NCBI RefSeq assembly: GCF_003382565.3
Contig: NZ_CP086253.1
Coordinates: 3,100,001 to 3,164,000 of the forward strand
Source of the DNA: Pectobacterium aquaticum
GTDB taxonomy: Bacteria > Pseudomonadota > Gammaproteobacteria > Enterobacterales > Enterobacteriaceae
Direction of reading: 5' to 3'
Length of the DNA stretch: 64,000 bases
The notes beneath the pieces are model-generated. The model saw only the letters and a program-made list of their open reading frames with translations, did no database searches and had not been told where the DNA came from. Below, piece by piece: positions 52,612 to 61,287 of the stretch. How positions within the stretch are numbered: position 1 is the first letter of the stretch; each line of letters opens with the position of its first letter. The position numbers and the translations under genes are program-made.

Positions 52612-52697
52612 AAAAACGCCAAGCGCGTTTTTAAACACCGCTTGCGGCGGCCCGCAGGGCGGCGGGCATGAGAGCCCGTCGTAAAAAAAATCGCGGG
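52612..52697 (-). repeat. Dispersed palindromic repeat, family A (reverse orientation)
   Basis: Read on the minus strand: TTTTTTTTACGACGGGCT, then TGCCCGCCGCCCTGCGGG, then CCGCCGCAAGCGGTGTTTAA. It lies in the upp leader and ends in AAAAACGC...GCGTTTTT, which looks like a weak terminator 30 nt ahead of upp. Confidence 0.75.
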
Positions 52698-52805
52698 ATT
52701 ATACCGCCTTTTTTACTTAGCGCCATATGATTAAGCCTGATCCAGATCAACCGAGGAAAGAAATTGTCGCCATTAACGAAAAATAGCCAGCCGATGACTC
52801 ATCAC

Positions 52806-52821
52806 TCGCAAACGATTGCCT
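52806..52821 (+). promoter_or_regulatory. PurR operator upstream of purM
   Basis: CTCGCAAACGATTGCC contains the palindromic GCAAACGATTGC (52808-52819), close to the PurR consensus ACGCAAACGTTTTCGT. It is 98-113 bases before the purM start, as expected for the purMN operon. Other spacer sequence between the upp and purM starts holds only the family A repeat. Confidence 0.8.
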
Positions 52822-52918
52822 ACACTGTTAGAATTAGCGCGCATTATTTTTACCACAGTATGTTTTCTAAATACCGTGTTTTCTGAATACGACCCGTAAC
52901 CTTCGTGGGGACTCAGCA

Positions 52919-53956
52919 GTGACCGACAAAACCTCTCTCAGCTATAAAGACGCAGGCGTGGATATCGATGCGGGTAATGCATTGGTAGACCGTATCAAAG
53001 GTGTAGTGAAACAGACCCGTCGCCCGGAAGTTATGGGTGGATTGGGTGGTTTCGGTGCCTTGTGCGCCTTACCGCAAAAATACCGCGAACCGATTCTGGT
53101 TTCCGGCACTGACGGAGTCGGCACCAAACTGCGCCTGGCGATGGACCTGAAACGCCACGATACCATTGGTATCGATCTGGTTGCGATGTGCGTGAACGAT
53201 CTGGTCGTTCAGGGCGCTGAGCCGCTGTTCTTCCTCGACTACTACGCCACGGGCAAGCTGGATGTCGACACCGCTGCCAGCGTCATTACCGGTATCGCGG
53301 AAGGCTGTAAGCAATCAGGCTGTGCGCTGGTCGGTGGCGAAACCGCCGAAATGCCGGGCATGTATCACGGCGAAGACTACGACGTTGCTGGCTTCTGCGT
53401 CGGTGTGGTAGAAAAATCAGAAATTATTGACGGCAGCAAAGTGCAGAACGGCGATGTTCTGGTTGCCCTCGCTTCTAGCGGCCCGCACTCAAACGGCTAT
53501 TCGCTGGTGCGCAAAGTGCTTGAAGTCAGCAAGACCGATCCAGAGCAGTTCGAGCTGGAAGGCAAATCGCTGGCCGACCACCTACTGGCCCCGACCAAAA
53601 TCTACGTGAAGTCCATACTTTCCCTGATTGAGAAAGTCGATGTCCATGCGATTTCTCACCTGACCGGCGGCGGCTTCTGGGAAAATATCCCACGCGTGCT
53701 GCCAGAAGGCATGCAGGCGACAATCGACGAATCCAGCTGGCAATGGCCTGCTGTTTTCAACTGGCTGCAACAAGCCGGTAATGTCAGCCGCCACGAAATG
53801 TATCGTACTTTCAACTGCGGTGTTGGTATGATCATCGCACTGCCAGCCGAACAGGCAGACGAGGCCGTTGCATTACTCAACAGCAGCGGCGAAAACGCAT
53901 GGAAAATCGGCGTCATTACTCAAACCGATGCCGGAGACGCAGTGGTTATTAACTGA
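52919..53956 (+). CDS. purM: AIR synthetase
   Basis: 345 residues. Phosphoribosylformylglycinamidine cyclo-ligase, fifth step of purine synthesis. GTG start with GTGGGGACT upstream (M T D K T S L S Y K D A G V D I D A G N). The Gly-rich VSGTDGVGTKLRLAMDLK (about 60-77) and ALVGGETAEMPGMY (about 138-151) ATP motifs are intact. It overlaps purN by one base (TGATG). Repression by PurR is predicted from the upstream operator. Confidence 0.97.
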   Translation: MTDKTSLSYKDAGVDIDAGNALVDRIKGVVKQTRRPEVMGGLGGFGALCALPQKYREPILVSGTDGVGTKLRLAMDLKRHDTIGIDLVAMCVNDLVVQGAEPLFFLDYYATGKLDVDTAASVITGIAEGCKQSGCALVGGETAEMPGMYHGEDYDVAGFCVGVVEKSEIIDGSKVQNGDVLVALASSGPHSNGYSLVRKVLEVSKTDPEQFELEGKSLADHLLAPTKIYVKSILSLIEKVDVHAISHLTGGGFWENIPRVLPEGMQATIDESSWQWPAVFNWLQQAGNVSRHEMYRTFNCGVGMIIALPAEQADEAVALLNSSGENAWKIGVITQTDAGDAVVIN

Positions 53957-54594
53957 TGAAAAACATCGTTGTGCTGATTTCAGGTCATGGAAGCAACTTG
54001 CAGGCGTTAATTGACGCCTGTAAAAACGGACGCCTTAAAGGAAAGATCGCCGCCGTATTCAGTAATAATGCGGAGGCTTACGGGCTAGAACGCGCACAGG
54101 ATGCGGATATTCCTACGTGCGTCCTGAACCCTGAAGACTTTGCCGACCGTGCTGCATTTGATGCCGCACTGGCAAACGAAATTGAGCAATATGAACCGGC
54201 GCTGGTGATCTTAGCAGGCTACATGCGGATTCTTAGCCCGGAATTTGTTGCCCAGTTTGCTGGCAAAATGCTGAACATTCACCCTTCTCTGCTGCCCAAA
54301 TATCCTGGCCTGCACACGCACCGCAAGGCGCTGGAAAATGGCGATCGGGAACATGGGACTTCCGTCCATTTTGTCACCGATGAACTGGATGGCGGCCCAC
54401 TGATTCTGCAAGCGAAGGTGCCTGTATTTAGTGACGACACGGAAGAAAGCCTGAGCGAGCGTGTGAAAACGCACGAGCACACGATTTATCCGATGGTCAT
54501 CAACTGGTTCCTGAACGGCAGACTGGTGATGCGGGATAATGAAGCCTGGCTGGACAGTGTTCGCATTCCGCCACAGGGCTATGCTGCCGAGTAG
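53956..54594 (+). CDS. purN: GAR transformylase (formyl-THF-dependent)
   Basis: 212 residues, as in E. coli. Transfers formyl from 10-formyl-THF to glycinamide ribonucleotide. Catalytic Asn, His and Asp occur in MLNIHPSLLPKYPG (about 104-117) and TDELDGGPLI (about 140-149). It starts MKNIVVLISGHGSNLQALID with the phosphate-binding GHGSNL loop. Translationally coupled to purM. Confidence 0.97.
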   Translation: MKNIVVLISGHGSNLQALIDACKNGRLKGKIAAVFSNNAEAYGLERAQDADIPTCVLNPEDFADRAAFDAALANEIEQYEPALVILAGYMRILSPEFVAQFAGKMLNIHPSLLPKYPGLHTHRKALENGDREHGTSVHFVTDELDGGPLILQAKVPVFSDDTEESLSERVKTHEHTIYPMVINWFLNGRLVMRDNEAWLDSVRIPPQGYAAE

Positions 54595-54619
54595 TATTGT
54601 CAGTTTATCGCTTCATCAT

Positions 54620-54655
54620 AGAGTCAGGTTCCCCTGCGGGGCCTGACTCTTTATT
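54620..54655 (+). terminator. Terminator after purMN
   Basis: AGAGTCAGG-TT-CCCC-TGC-GGGG-CCTGACTCT: 9-bp plus 4-bp stems, followed by TTTATT. Confidence 0.85.
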
Positions 54656-54860
54656 ACTTGTTCACTTATTTATTTCTTTCGACACCAACTCGCTAGTCAT
54701 CATCATTTCTTCTCCCCCTCTTTATGTTTTAAGTATTTACGAGTTCTCATTGAACGTTCTACACAGAACGCGCCGCCGCTATACTCGCGTTGGTATACTC
54801 ATGCCAGCGTGATCTCGGTAACCACAGTTCACGTCCCTTTATATTAATTAAGGATTCACT

Positions 54861-54990
54861 ATGTCCGGTAAGAGCAATTCCGTTCGGCTACGACCGCTGG
54901 AACGAGACGAGCTCACTTTACTATCTGGCGAAGCACAAAACCGTGACGGGAACCGGCGGCGAAGCACCGAGAAGTTCCATCAGTCAGTAA
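54861..54990 (+). pseudogene. speG: speG (spermidine N1-acetyltransferase) relic, internally deleted
   Basis: ATG 54861 starts MSGKSNSVRLRPLERDEL, matching the N-terminus of SpeG (E. coli MPSAHSVKLRPLEREDL). In a different frame the next bases give YYLAKHKTVTGTGGEAP...SISQ and a stop at 54988-54990, matching the SpeG C-terminus (HQYLAEHKT). About 140 central codons are missing and the two ends are out of frame. AAGGATTC is a residual ribosome site. The rest of 54656-55025 shows no gene. Confidence 0.75.
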
Positions 54991-55025
54991 GGTAAGAAAG
55001 TCGGTTTTTTCTGTTATCCGGCATC

Positions 55026-55297
55026 AAAAATTATGCAGCGGTGAGCTTGACCGCCGAGTGAGCGACAGGACGTCGCGAAAGCCAGTGCCGCGTCGGGAAC
55101 GCGTCACTGGCGGCTCGATCAGCGGCCATGCACACCGATGGCACCGCGCAGCGGCATAATTTATGCCAAAAGCCAGGGTTCGCAGGGCTGCGGCGCTTAA
55201 GCGCCCTGCGTCGGGCGCGTATAAATTTTTGCATAAGCGTGGCGGCAGTGCTGCGCACGAAACTGCCTCTGTGCTTGCATAGAAATGCACCTAAGAG
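55026..55297 (+). repeat. Structured dispersed element, family B, copy 1
   Basis: About 272 nt that aligns along its length with 60987-61265. Stem 1: GCGAC...GTCGC (55061-55076). Stem 2, a 12-bp hairpin with one mismatch: GCCAGTG...CACTGGC (55081-55111). Stem 3: GGCATAA...TTATGCC (55153-55167). Stem 4: CGCAGGGC...GCCCTGCG (55181-55210). 55074-55118 is identical to the other copy. It lies between the speG relic and the 3' end of ybbP. Confidence 0.85.
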
Positions 55298-55321
55298 AAA
55301 CGGCGAATTTCATCCGCAATT

Positions 55322-57751
55322 TTACCCCGCAAACTGCCGGAATAGCGCTTTACCGCGCAAGAGTCGTAGCCCCAGCCAGCCGCCGCAGAGCGACAGGAGG
55401 AACGCCGCGATTAACGGCAGTGCTATCCACATCCCGATATTCGGTTCCCAGGCAAAGTTAAAGACCTTACGCTGCAACAGCCACAGGGCCGATTCTGCGC
55501 CAATCGCCGCAGCCGTTCCCGCCACCAAGCCCAGCACCGCGAATTCACACCACAGCGTGGTGCGCAACAGGCGCAACCCGGCTCCCAGCGTGCGGTATAC
55601 CATCAGTTCCTGACGTCGCTGACGCATCCCGACCTGAATCTGAGCCAGCAACAGCAGCACGCCACAGAACAGCACCAGGATGACCATAATCTCCAGCGCG
55701 CGACTCACCTGCTGCAAGACCTGCCCAACCTGACGCAGAATACTGCCGATATCCAGCACGCTCACCGTCGGAAACTGGCGGTTCAGTTGCGTAATCAGCT
55801 TCTCATCGCCATCGTAGCGGAAGCTCGTGAGCCAAGACTGTGGCTGATTATCCAGCGCACCCACGGGGAAAATAAAGAAGAAATTCGGACGCAGGCTTTC
55901 CCAATCCACCTGACGGAAGCTGGTCACCGTCGCGCTAAACGGCTGTGTGTCGCCGGTGAAGGTCAGCGTATCGCCAATCTTGATCCCCATCTCTTTGGCT
56001 TCTTTCGCTTCCATCGAGACTTCGCCCGTCTTCGGCGCTTCGCCTTCCACCAATACGTTGTGCTGTGGAATCCCGTTCATCCAGGTCAGATTCAGCTCAC
56101 GGTTCACCGTGTTGCCGCCCGGATCGTCCTCGTGGATCACTTCAGTAGCAACCTGCTGATTAATCTCCGTCAGGCGCGCACGAATAATCGGGAAGAACTG
56201 CTCTGGCGTCACGTCATGCTGAGAAAGGAACTCCCTCATCTGCGGCACCTGTTCCGCCGTGATATTCAGCAGGAAATAGTTCGGGCTGCCCAGCGGCAAC
56301 TGCTGTTGCCAGCGTTCCAGCAAATCACCGCGCATCACCAGCAGCAGCGCTAATAGCATGAAGGACAACGAAAACGCCGCCAGTTGGCTGAGCGTCGACC
56401 ACGGCTGACGCAGCAGGCGATTAATCGCCAGACGCAATGCCAGTCGTTTAACCGTCAGACGCCGTAACAGCAGCAGACCGCCCCAGCCAATAACACCCAG
56501 CAGTAGCGACAACACCGCCACGCCGCCGAGCAGCGACCACAGCAGCACGCCGCCACCGGACAACACCGCCAGCAGCCCGACGACAATAATCAGGACAATC
56601 GGCAGGTAATAGCGCAGCGGCCACACGTTCGCCACCACATCCTGTCGTAACACGCGCAGCGGCTGTGTCGCCAGCAGCAGTCGATACGGACGCAGCCCAA
56701 CCAGCAGCGAGATCAGCACCAGCGATCCCAGCGCCCATACCCACGGCCACAGCCCGGATGCAGGCAATACGGCAGGCAGCACTGGAGCCAGAATTTTCAT
56801 CAGCAGTGCCTCAAACCCAAGGCCAAGCACGCTACCGCAAACCGCCGCCAGACCCAGCACGGAAAGCCACTGCCCGATAATTAATTTCCTCAGCGCTTGT
56901 TTGCCGGCTCCCAGCGTTTTCAGAATAGCGACCAAATCATAGCGACTGCGGCAGTAGTGCCCCATCGCCACCGCGACCGCAGCAATAGACAACAGCAGCG
57001 TCAGCAGCGCCGACAGCAACAAGAACTGCTGCGACCGCTTTAACGACTGGCTCAGCGCACCTTCGGAATCTTCCATGCCATACCAGCGCTGATCGGGCTT
57101 GAGCTGGGGCTTGATGAAGTTGCTAAATTCGCTAATTTGCTTCTCATTGCCAGAAAACATGTAGCGCCAGGTAATACGGCCCCCCGGCTGAATCGCCCCC
57201 GTTTTCTCGACATCATCCAGATTCATCAGAATACGCGGCGCGGTCTCAAACGGATTAAAGCCGGAATCCGGTTCCTGAATCAGTTCGCCGCTGATACGCA
57301 GTGAGGTATCGCCGACATCCAGCATGTCACCGACTTTCAGCCCAAGCAACGCCAGCAGGCGCGGGGCCACCAGCACCGTTCCCGCTTCCGCATGCAGCCC
57401 TTCAGGGCGCGTCTGCAAATTGCCGTACAGCGGATAACGCTGGTCGGTCGCTTTAACCTGCGCCAGTTGCGGCGTATCGCCCGCGAACGTCATGGTCATG
57501 AAAGAAATCTGACGACTAAGCGTCAGCCCGCGCTGCTGCGCGTCTAAAAGCCAGTTTTCCGCGACGGGTCGCGACGCACGCAGCACGCGGTCGCCCGCCA
57601 GAAAATCACGGCTCTGCTGGCTGAGCCCTTTTTCCATGCGGTCGCTGATCGTCCCCAGCGCCAGCACGCAGGCTACGGCCAGCGTTAGCGCCAGCCAGAC
57701 AATCAATAAGGAAGGAGAACGCCATTCGCGCCAGAACCACCGCCAGATCAT
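55322..57751 (-). CDS. ybbP: ABC transporter permease YbbP
   Basis: 809 residues. MacB/FtsX-type permease with about ten TM helices in two FtsX repeats and large periplasmic loops; it works with YbbA. The substrate is not established in E. coli; the family exports lipids or lipoprotein-like substrates. It begins MIWRWFWREWRSPSLLIVWL. ATG overlaps the ybbA stop by four bases. Length is close to E. coli YbbP (804). Confidence 0.94.
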   Translation of the reverse strand: MIWRWFWREWRSPSLLIVWLALTLAVACVLALGTISDRMEKGLSQQSRDFLAGDRVLRASRPVAENWLLDAQQRGLTLSRQISFMTMTFAGDTPQLAQVKATDQRYPLYGNLQTRPEGLHAEAGTVLVAPRLLALLGLKVGDMLDVGDTSLRISGELIQEPDSGFNPFETAPRILMNLDDVEKTGAIQPGGRITWRYMFSGNEKQISEFSNFIKPQLKPDQRWYGMEDSEGALSQSLKRSQQFLLLSALLTLLLSIAAVAVAMGHYCRSRYDLVAILKTLGAGKQALRKLIIGQWLSVLGLAAVCGSVLGLGFEALLMKILAPVLPAVLPASGLWPWVWALGSLVLISLLVGLRPYRLLLATQPLRVLRQDVVANVWPLRYYLPIVLIIVVGLLAVLSGGGVLLWSLLGGVAVLSLLLGVIGWGGLLLLRRLTVKRLALRLAINRLLRQPWSTLSQLAAFSLSFMLLALLLVMRGDLLERWQQQLPLGSPNYFLLNITAEQVPQMREFLSQHDVTPEQFFPIIRARLTEINQQVATEVIHEDDPGGNTVNRELNLTWMNGIPQHNVLVEGEAPKTGEVSMEAKEAKEMGIKIGDTLTFTGDTQPFSATVTSFRQVDWESLRPNFFFIFPVGALDNQPQSWLTSFRYDGDEKLITQLNRQFPTVSVLDIGSILRQVGQVLQQVSRALEIMVILVLFCGVLLLLAQIQVGMRQRRQELMVYRTLGAGLRLLRTTLWCEFAVLGLVAGTAAAIGAESALWLLQRKVFNFAWEPNIGMWIALPLIAAFLLSLCGGWLGLRLLRGKALFRQFAG

Positions 57752-58479
57752 GCGTCCTCCCGCAGCTTGCCGTCGACTAACCGCAGGCGTCGCTCGCAGC
57801 GGGCCGCCAGTTGCTCATCGTGCGTCACCAGAATCAGCGTGGTGGCATAATCGCGATTGAGGGAAAACAGCAGATCAACAATGCGCTCACCGGTTTTACG
57901 ATCCAGATTCCCGGTAGGTTCATCGGCAAACAAGACGTTAGGACGACCGCTGAACGCACGAGCCAGCGCCACGCGCTGCTGTTCACCGCCGGAAAGCTGA
58001 GCGGGAAGATGATGTAAGCGTTCACCCAACCCGAGCTGCTGTAAAAGCTGCTCGGCCTGTCCACGACTGTGGCTGTCGCTTTCGCCACGCAGCAACGCGG
58101 GTAATTGCACGTTCTCCAGCGCATTCAGCGTCGGCACCAGCATGAAAGACTGGAAGACAAACCCCACATGCTGGGCACGCAGCGCCGCACGGCCTTCTTC
58201 ATCCAGTGCGCTCAGCGATTTGCCCATCAGGCTAACGTCACCTTCTGTGCCATCATCCAGGCCAGCCAAAATCCCCAGTAACGTCGATTTCCCCGAACCG
58301 GATTCACCAATCAGGGCAATTGTCTGCGCAGGTTTGACAATGAGCTCAACTCCGGTAAGGATGGAAAGCCGATTTTCTCCTTGACCAACGTGCTTACTAA
58401 GATGATGAACTTCAAGAATGTTTTCTACGTGCGCAGTTTTGCTTGGCGTAGCACTCGCTGGGCTGGTCTTCGCAAACAT
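57748..58479 (-). CDS. ybbA: ABC transporter ATPase YbbA
   Basis: 243 residues from ATG 58479. LolD/MacB-type ATPase: Walker A GESGSGKST (about 58-66), Q-loop FVFQSFMLVP, signature LSGGEQQRVALARA and Walker B VLFADEPTGNLD. The conserved E. coli N-terminus (ENIVEVHHL) aligns from about residue 20, but no ATG, GTG or TTG lies nearer, so the gene must start here and overlaps the divergent tesA by 78 bases. Confidence 0.93.
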   Translation of the reverse strand: MFAKTSPASATPSKTAHVENILEVHHLSKHVGQGENRLSILTGVELIVKPAQTIALIGESGSGKSTLLGILAGLDDGTEGDVSLMGKSLSALDEEGRAALRAQHVGFVFQSFMLVPTLNALENVQLPALLRGESDSHSRGQAEQLLQQLGLGERLHHLPAQLSGGEQQRVALARAFSGRPNVLFADEPTGNLDRKTGERIVDLLFSLNRDYATTLILVTHDEQLAARCERRLRLVDGKLREDA

Positions 58480-59085
58480 GTTTTCGTCCTTTTGCTTCTG
58501 GGATTATGCAGCGTACGCGCTTTCGCCGCTGACACATTATTAATTCTGGGCGATAGCCTCAGTGCGGGCTATCAGATGCCGATCGCTAACGCGTGGCCAA
58601 CGCTATTGAACACGCAGTGGCAGACGCAGAAAAAAGGCGTCGCGGTGGTTAACGCCAGCATTAGTGGCGATACCACCGCACAAGCGCTAGCGCGTCTTCC
58701 TGCCCTGCTGAAACAGCATCAGCCGCGTTGGGTGTTGATTGAACTGGGCGGCAATGACGGGCTTCGGGGATTTCCCGCACAAAATATTGAGCAGGATCTG
58801 GCGAAAATCATCACGCTGGTCAAACAGGCTAATGCCCAACCGTTGCTGATGCAGGTTCGTTTGCCGACCAACTATGGCCGCCGCTACACCGAGTCATTCA
58901 GCAATATCTACCCCAAACTCGCAGAGCAGTTTGCGCTTCCTCTGCTGCCTTTCTTTATGGAGCAGGTGTATCTTAAACCGGAGTGGATGATGGAAGATGG
59001 CATCCATCCAACCCGGGATGCCCAACCGTTTATCGCAGACTGGATGGCGAAGCAGCTGGAACCCTTAGTTAACCATGAGTCTTAA
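58402..59085 (+). CDS. tesA: Acyl-CoA thioesterase I / lysophospholipase L1
   Basis: 227 residues from ATG 58402 (MMNFKNVFYVRSFAWR); the E. coli protein has the same MMNF start but lacks this roughly 16-residue basic stretch before the hydrophobic core (VFVLLLLGLCSVRAFA). Periplasmic SGNH hydrolase: Ser in ILGDSLSAGYQM, Gly and Asn in GGNDG, and Asp-His in DGIHP. Broad thioesterase, protease and lysophospholipase activity. Its 5' end overlaps that of ybbA, so each promoter lies inside the other gene. Confidence 0.94.
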   Translation: MMNFKNVFYVRSFAWRSTRWAGLRKHVFVLLLLGLCSVRAFAADTLLILGDSLSAGYQMPIANAWPTLLNTQWQTQKKGVAVVNASISGDTTAQALARLPALLKQHQPRWVLIELGGNDGLRGFPAQNIEQDLAKIITLVKQANAQPLLMQVRLPTNYGRRYTESFSNIYPKLAEQFALPLLPFFMEQVYLKPEWMMEDGIHPTRDAQPFIADWMAKQLEPLVNHES

Positions 59086-59113
59086 TAAATAGGCTTTTGA
59101 ATTAGGTAAAGTT

Positions 59114-59884
59114 ATGCAAAAAACGGTCTTCATTACGGGTTGCTCCAGCGGTATTGGCCTGATTGCCGCTCAGGATCTGCAAAAACGCGGCTATCGCGTG
59201 ATTGCATCCTGCCGCCGAGCAGAGGATGTGGCGCGTCTGACCACGCTGGGTCTGGAAGCGATTACGCTCGATCTGGATGACAACGCCAGCGTGGAACAGG
59301 CCGTGGCGGAGGTGATCAGACTGACCGATAATCGCCTGTACGGTTTGTTTAACAACGCCGGATACGGTCTATATGGTCCGTTGAATACCATTTCGCGCCA
59401 GCAGCTTGAACAGCAGTTTTCCAGCAACCTGTTCGGCACGCATCAGCTCACAAAGCTATTATTACCCGCGATGCTGCCGCATGGTGAAGGCCGTATCATC
59501 CAGACCAGTTCCGTGCTGGGGCTGGTGTCTACACCGGGTCGCGGTGCGTATGCCGCCAGCAAATATGCGCTGGAAGCCTGGTCAGATGCGTTGCGTATGG
59601 AGCTCCACGGCAGCGGCTTGCACGTCAGCCTGATCGAGCCAGGCCCGATCAGTACGCGCTTTACCACTAACGTGGCACAGACGCAGACGGACAAACCGGT
59701 CACCAACCCCGGCATCGCCAAGCGCTTCACGCTGCCGCCAGAAGCGATCTTGCCGAAGCTCCACCATGCGCTGGAAAGTTCACGGCCAAAATTACGCTAT
59801 CCCGTGACGCTAGTGGCTCACGCCTTAACCTGGCTGCGTCGTTTGCTACCGGGGTGTCTTCTGGATAAGGTATTACGAGGATAA
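59114..59884 (+). CDS. ybbO: Short-chain dehydrogenase YbbO
   Basis: 256 residues. Classical SDR with cofactor motif TGCSSGIG (about 8-15), NNAGYG (about 81-86) and catalytic Ser, Tyr and Lys in QTSSVLG and YAASK (about 150-154). The E. coli enzyme is NADP-dependent with aldehyde/retinal-type substrates. It follows tesA by 28 bp and precedes ybbN, as in E. coli. Confidence 0.94.
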   Translation: MQKTVFITGCSSGIGLIAAQDLQKRGYRVIASCRRAEDVARLTTLGLEAITLDLDDNASVEQAVAEVIRLTDNRLYGLFNNAGYGLYGPLNTISRQQLEQQFSSNLFGTHQLTKLLLPAMLPHGEGRIIQTSSVLGLVSTPGRGAYAASKYALEAWSDALRMELHGSGLHVSLIEPGPISTRFTTNVAQTQTDKPVTNPGIAKRFTLPPEAILPKLHHALESSRPKLRYPVTLVAHALTWLRRLLPGCLLDKVLRG

Positions 59885-59994
59885 GGTCGCAGAGGGCGAT
59901 GTATTGCGCACTCTCCTCTGCACAAGGCTTGTAAGTCACACCGACAGGCCCCATCTAAGAGTCAAATGAATTCAAGAAGTAAGAGAGACTACTC

Positions 59995-60855
59995 ATGTTA
60001 GAACAACAAGCGACTATCGTTGACGTCAATGAATCCAACCTGCATCAGGTGTTGGAACACTCCATGACACTGCCAGTCCTGTTTTACTTCTGGTCGGGTC
60101 GTAGCCAGCACTGCCTGGAGCTGGAACCGGTGCTGGACAAGCTGGCGCAGGAATACGCCGGACAGTTTGTTCTGGCGAAGGTTGACTGTGATGCCGAACA
60201 GCGCGTCGCCGCCCAGTTTGGCCTGCGCTCAATCCCAACCGTGTATCTGTTTAAAGACGGGCAGCCGCTGGACGGTTTTCAGGGCCCACAGCCGGAAGAG
60301 GCGATTCGTGAATTGCTGAAACGCGCGCTGCCGAAAGAAGAAGAGCTGAAAGTCGCACAGGCGCAGCAGCTGATTCAGGAAGACAAACTGCCGGAAGCAA
60401 TGCAACTGCTGAAAGACGCCTGGCAACTCAGCCAGCAGCGCAGTGACATCGGCCTGATGCTGGCGGAAGTGCAGATTCAAATTAAACGCAGTGAAGATGC
60501 TGAGGCCGTGCTGGCCACCATTCCTTTGCAAGATCGAGACACGCGTTACCATAGCCTCGTGGCTCAGATTGAATTGCTGAAACAGGCGGCAGATACGCCG
60601 GAAATTCAGCATCTACAGCAGCAGTTGGACGCCGATCCGCAAAATGCGGATCTCGCGGTACAGCTGGCTCTGCAGCTGCATCAGGTCGGCCGTAACGAAG
60701 AAGCGCTTGAACTGCTGATGGGGTTCCTGAAGAAAGATCTGGCCGTTGCTAACGGCAGCGCACGTAAAACGCTGATGGACATCATGGCCGCCCTCGGCAC
60801 CAGCGACGCCCTCGCCGCCCGCTACCGCCGCCAGCTCTATTCGTTATTATATTGA
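59995..60855 (+). CDS. ybbN: Chaperedoxin CnoX (YbbN)
   Basis: 286 residues. N-terminal thioredoxin fold with SQHC in place of CxxC (WSGRSQHCLE, about 34-43), so no disulfide reductase activity is expected; four TPR-like repeats follow. CnoX binds unfolded proteins, especially after bleach stress, and passes them to DnaK and GroEL. The C-terminus ALAARYRRQLYSLLY matches E. coli. A good terminator follows. Confidence 0.95.
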   Translation: MLEQQATIVDVNESNLHQVLEHSMTLPVLFYFWSGRSQHCLELEPVLDKLAQEYAGQFVLAKVDCDAEQRVAAQFGLRSIPTVYLFKDGQPLDGFQGPQPEEAIRELLKRALPKEEELKVAQAQQLIQEDKLPEAMQLLKDAWQLSQQRSDIGLMLAEVQIQIKRSEDAEAVLATIPLQDRDTRYHSLVAQIELLKQAADTPEIQHLQQQLDADPQNADLAVQLALQLHQVGRNEEALELLMGFLKKDLAVANGSARKTLMDIMAALGTSDALAARYRRQLYSLLY

Positions 60856-60866
60856 TTTATCTTGTG

Positions 60867-60899
60867 AAAAAGGCCAGAACGTTGATTCTGGCCTTTTTA
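60867..60899 (+). terminator. Terminator after ybbN
   Basis: AGGCCAGAA-CGTTGA-TTCTGGCCT, a perfect 9-bp stem, with T4AT following. Confidence 0.9.
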
Positions 60900-60986
60900 T
60901 TTGCAGGCGAGTATTAGCCATCGGCTTATAGACTTATCGTCTTATGCTAGATTGATGTGATGGTTTCGGGCGTGCTAACCCGGCGT

Positions 60987-61265
60987 AAAAATTGCGCTGA
61001 GGTGAGCGTTACCGCCGAGTGAGCGGCATGGACGCCGCGAAAGCCAGTGCCGCGTCGGGAACGCGTCACTGGCGGCTCGACAAGCGGGAACGATCGCCGA
61101 AGGCACCGCGTAGCGGCGTAATTCACGCCAAAAAGCCTAGGGGTCACGGGGCGAGCGGCGCTTGAGACGCCCCGTGTCGGGCGCGTGCTATGAAATAGCA
61201 TGAAAATGACGGTATCATCGCGCACGAAACAGCCTCGACAGTGACATAAAAATACGACTCAGAGG
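60987..61265 (+). repeat. Structured dispersed element, family B, copy 2
   Basis: Second copy of the element at 55026-55297, same strand. Corresponding stems: GCGGC...GCCGC (61023-61038), GCCAGTG...CACTGGC (61043-61073), GGCGT...ACGCC (61115-61129), ACGGGGCG...CGCCCCGT (61146-61175), plus TGCTAT-GAA-ATAGCA (61187-61201). The stem sequences differ between copies at several places but remain complementary. It lies between the 3' ends of ybbN and yfaY. Confidence 0.85.
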
Positions 61266-61287
61266 CAGTCTTAGATCCCCCCGCTAA

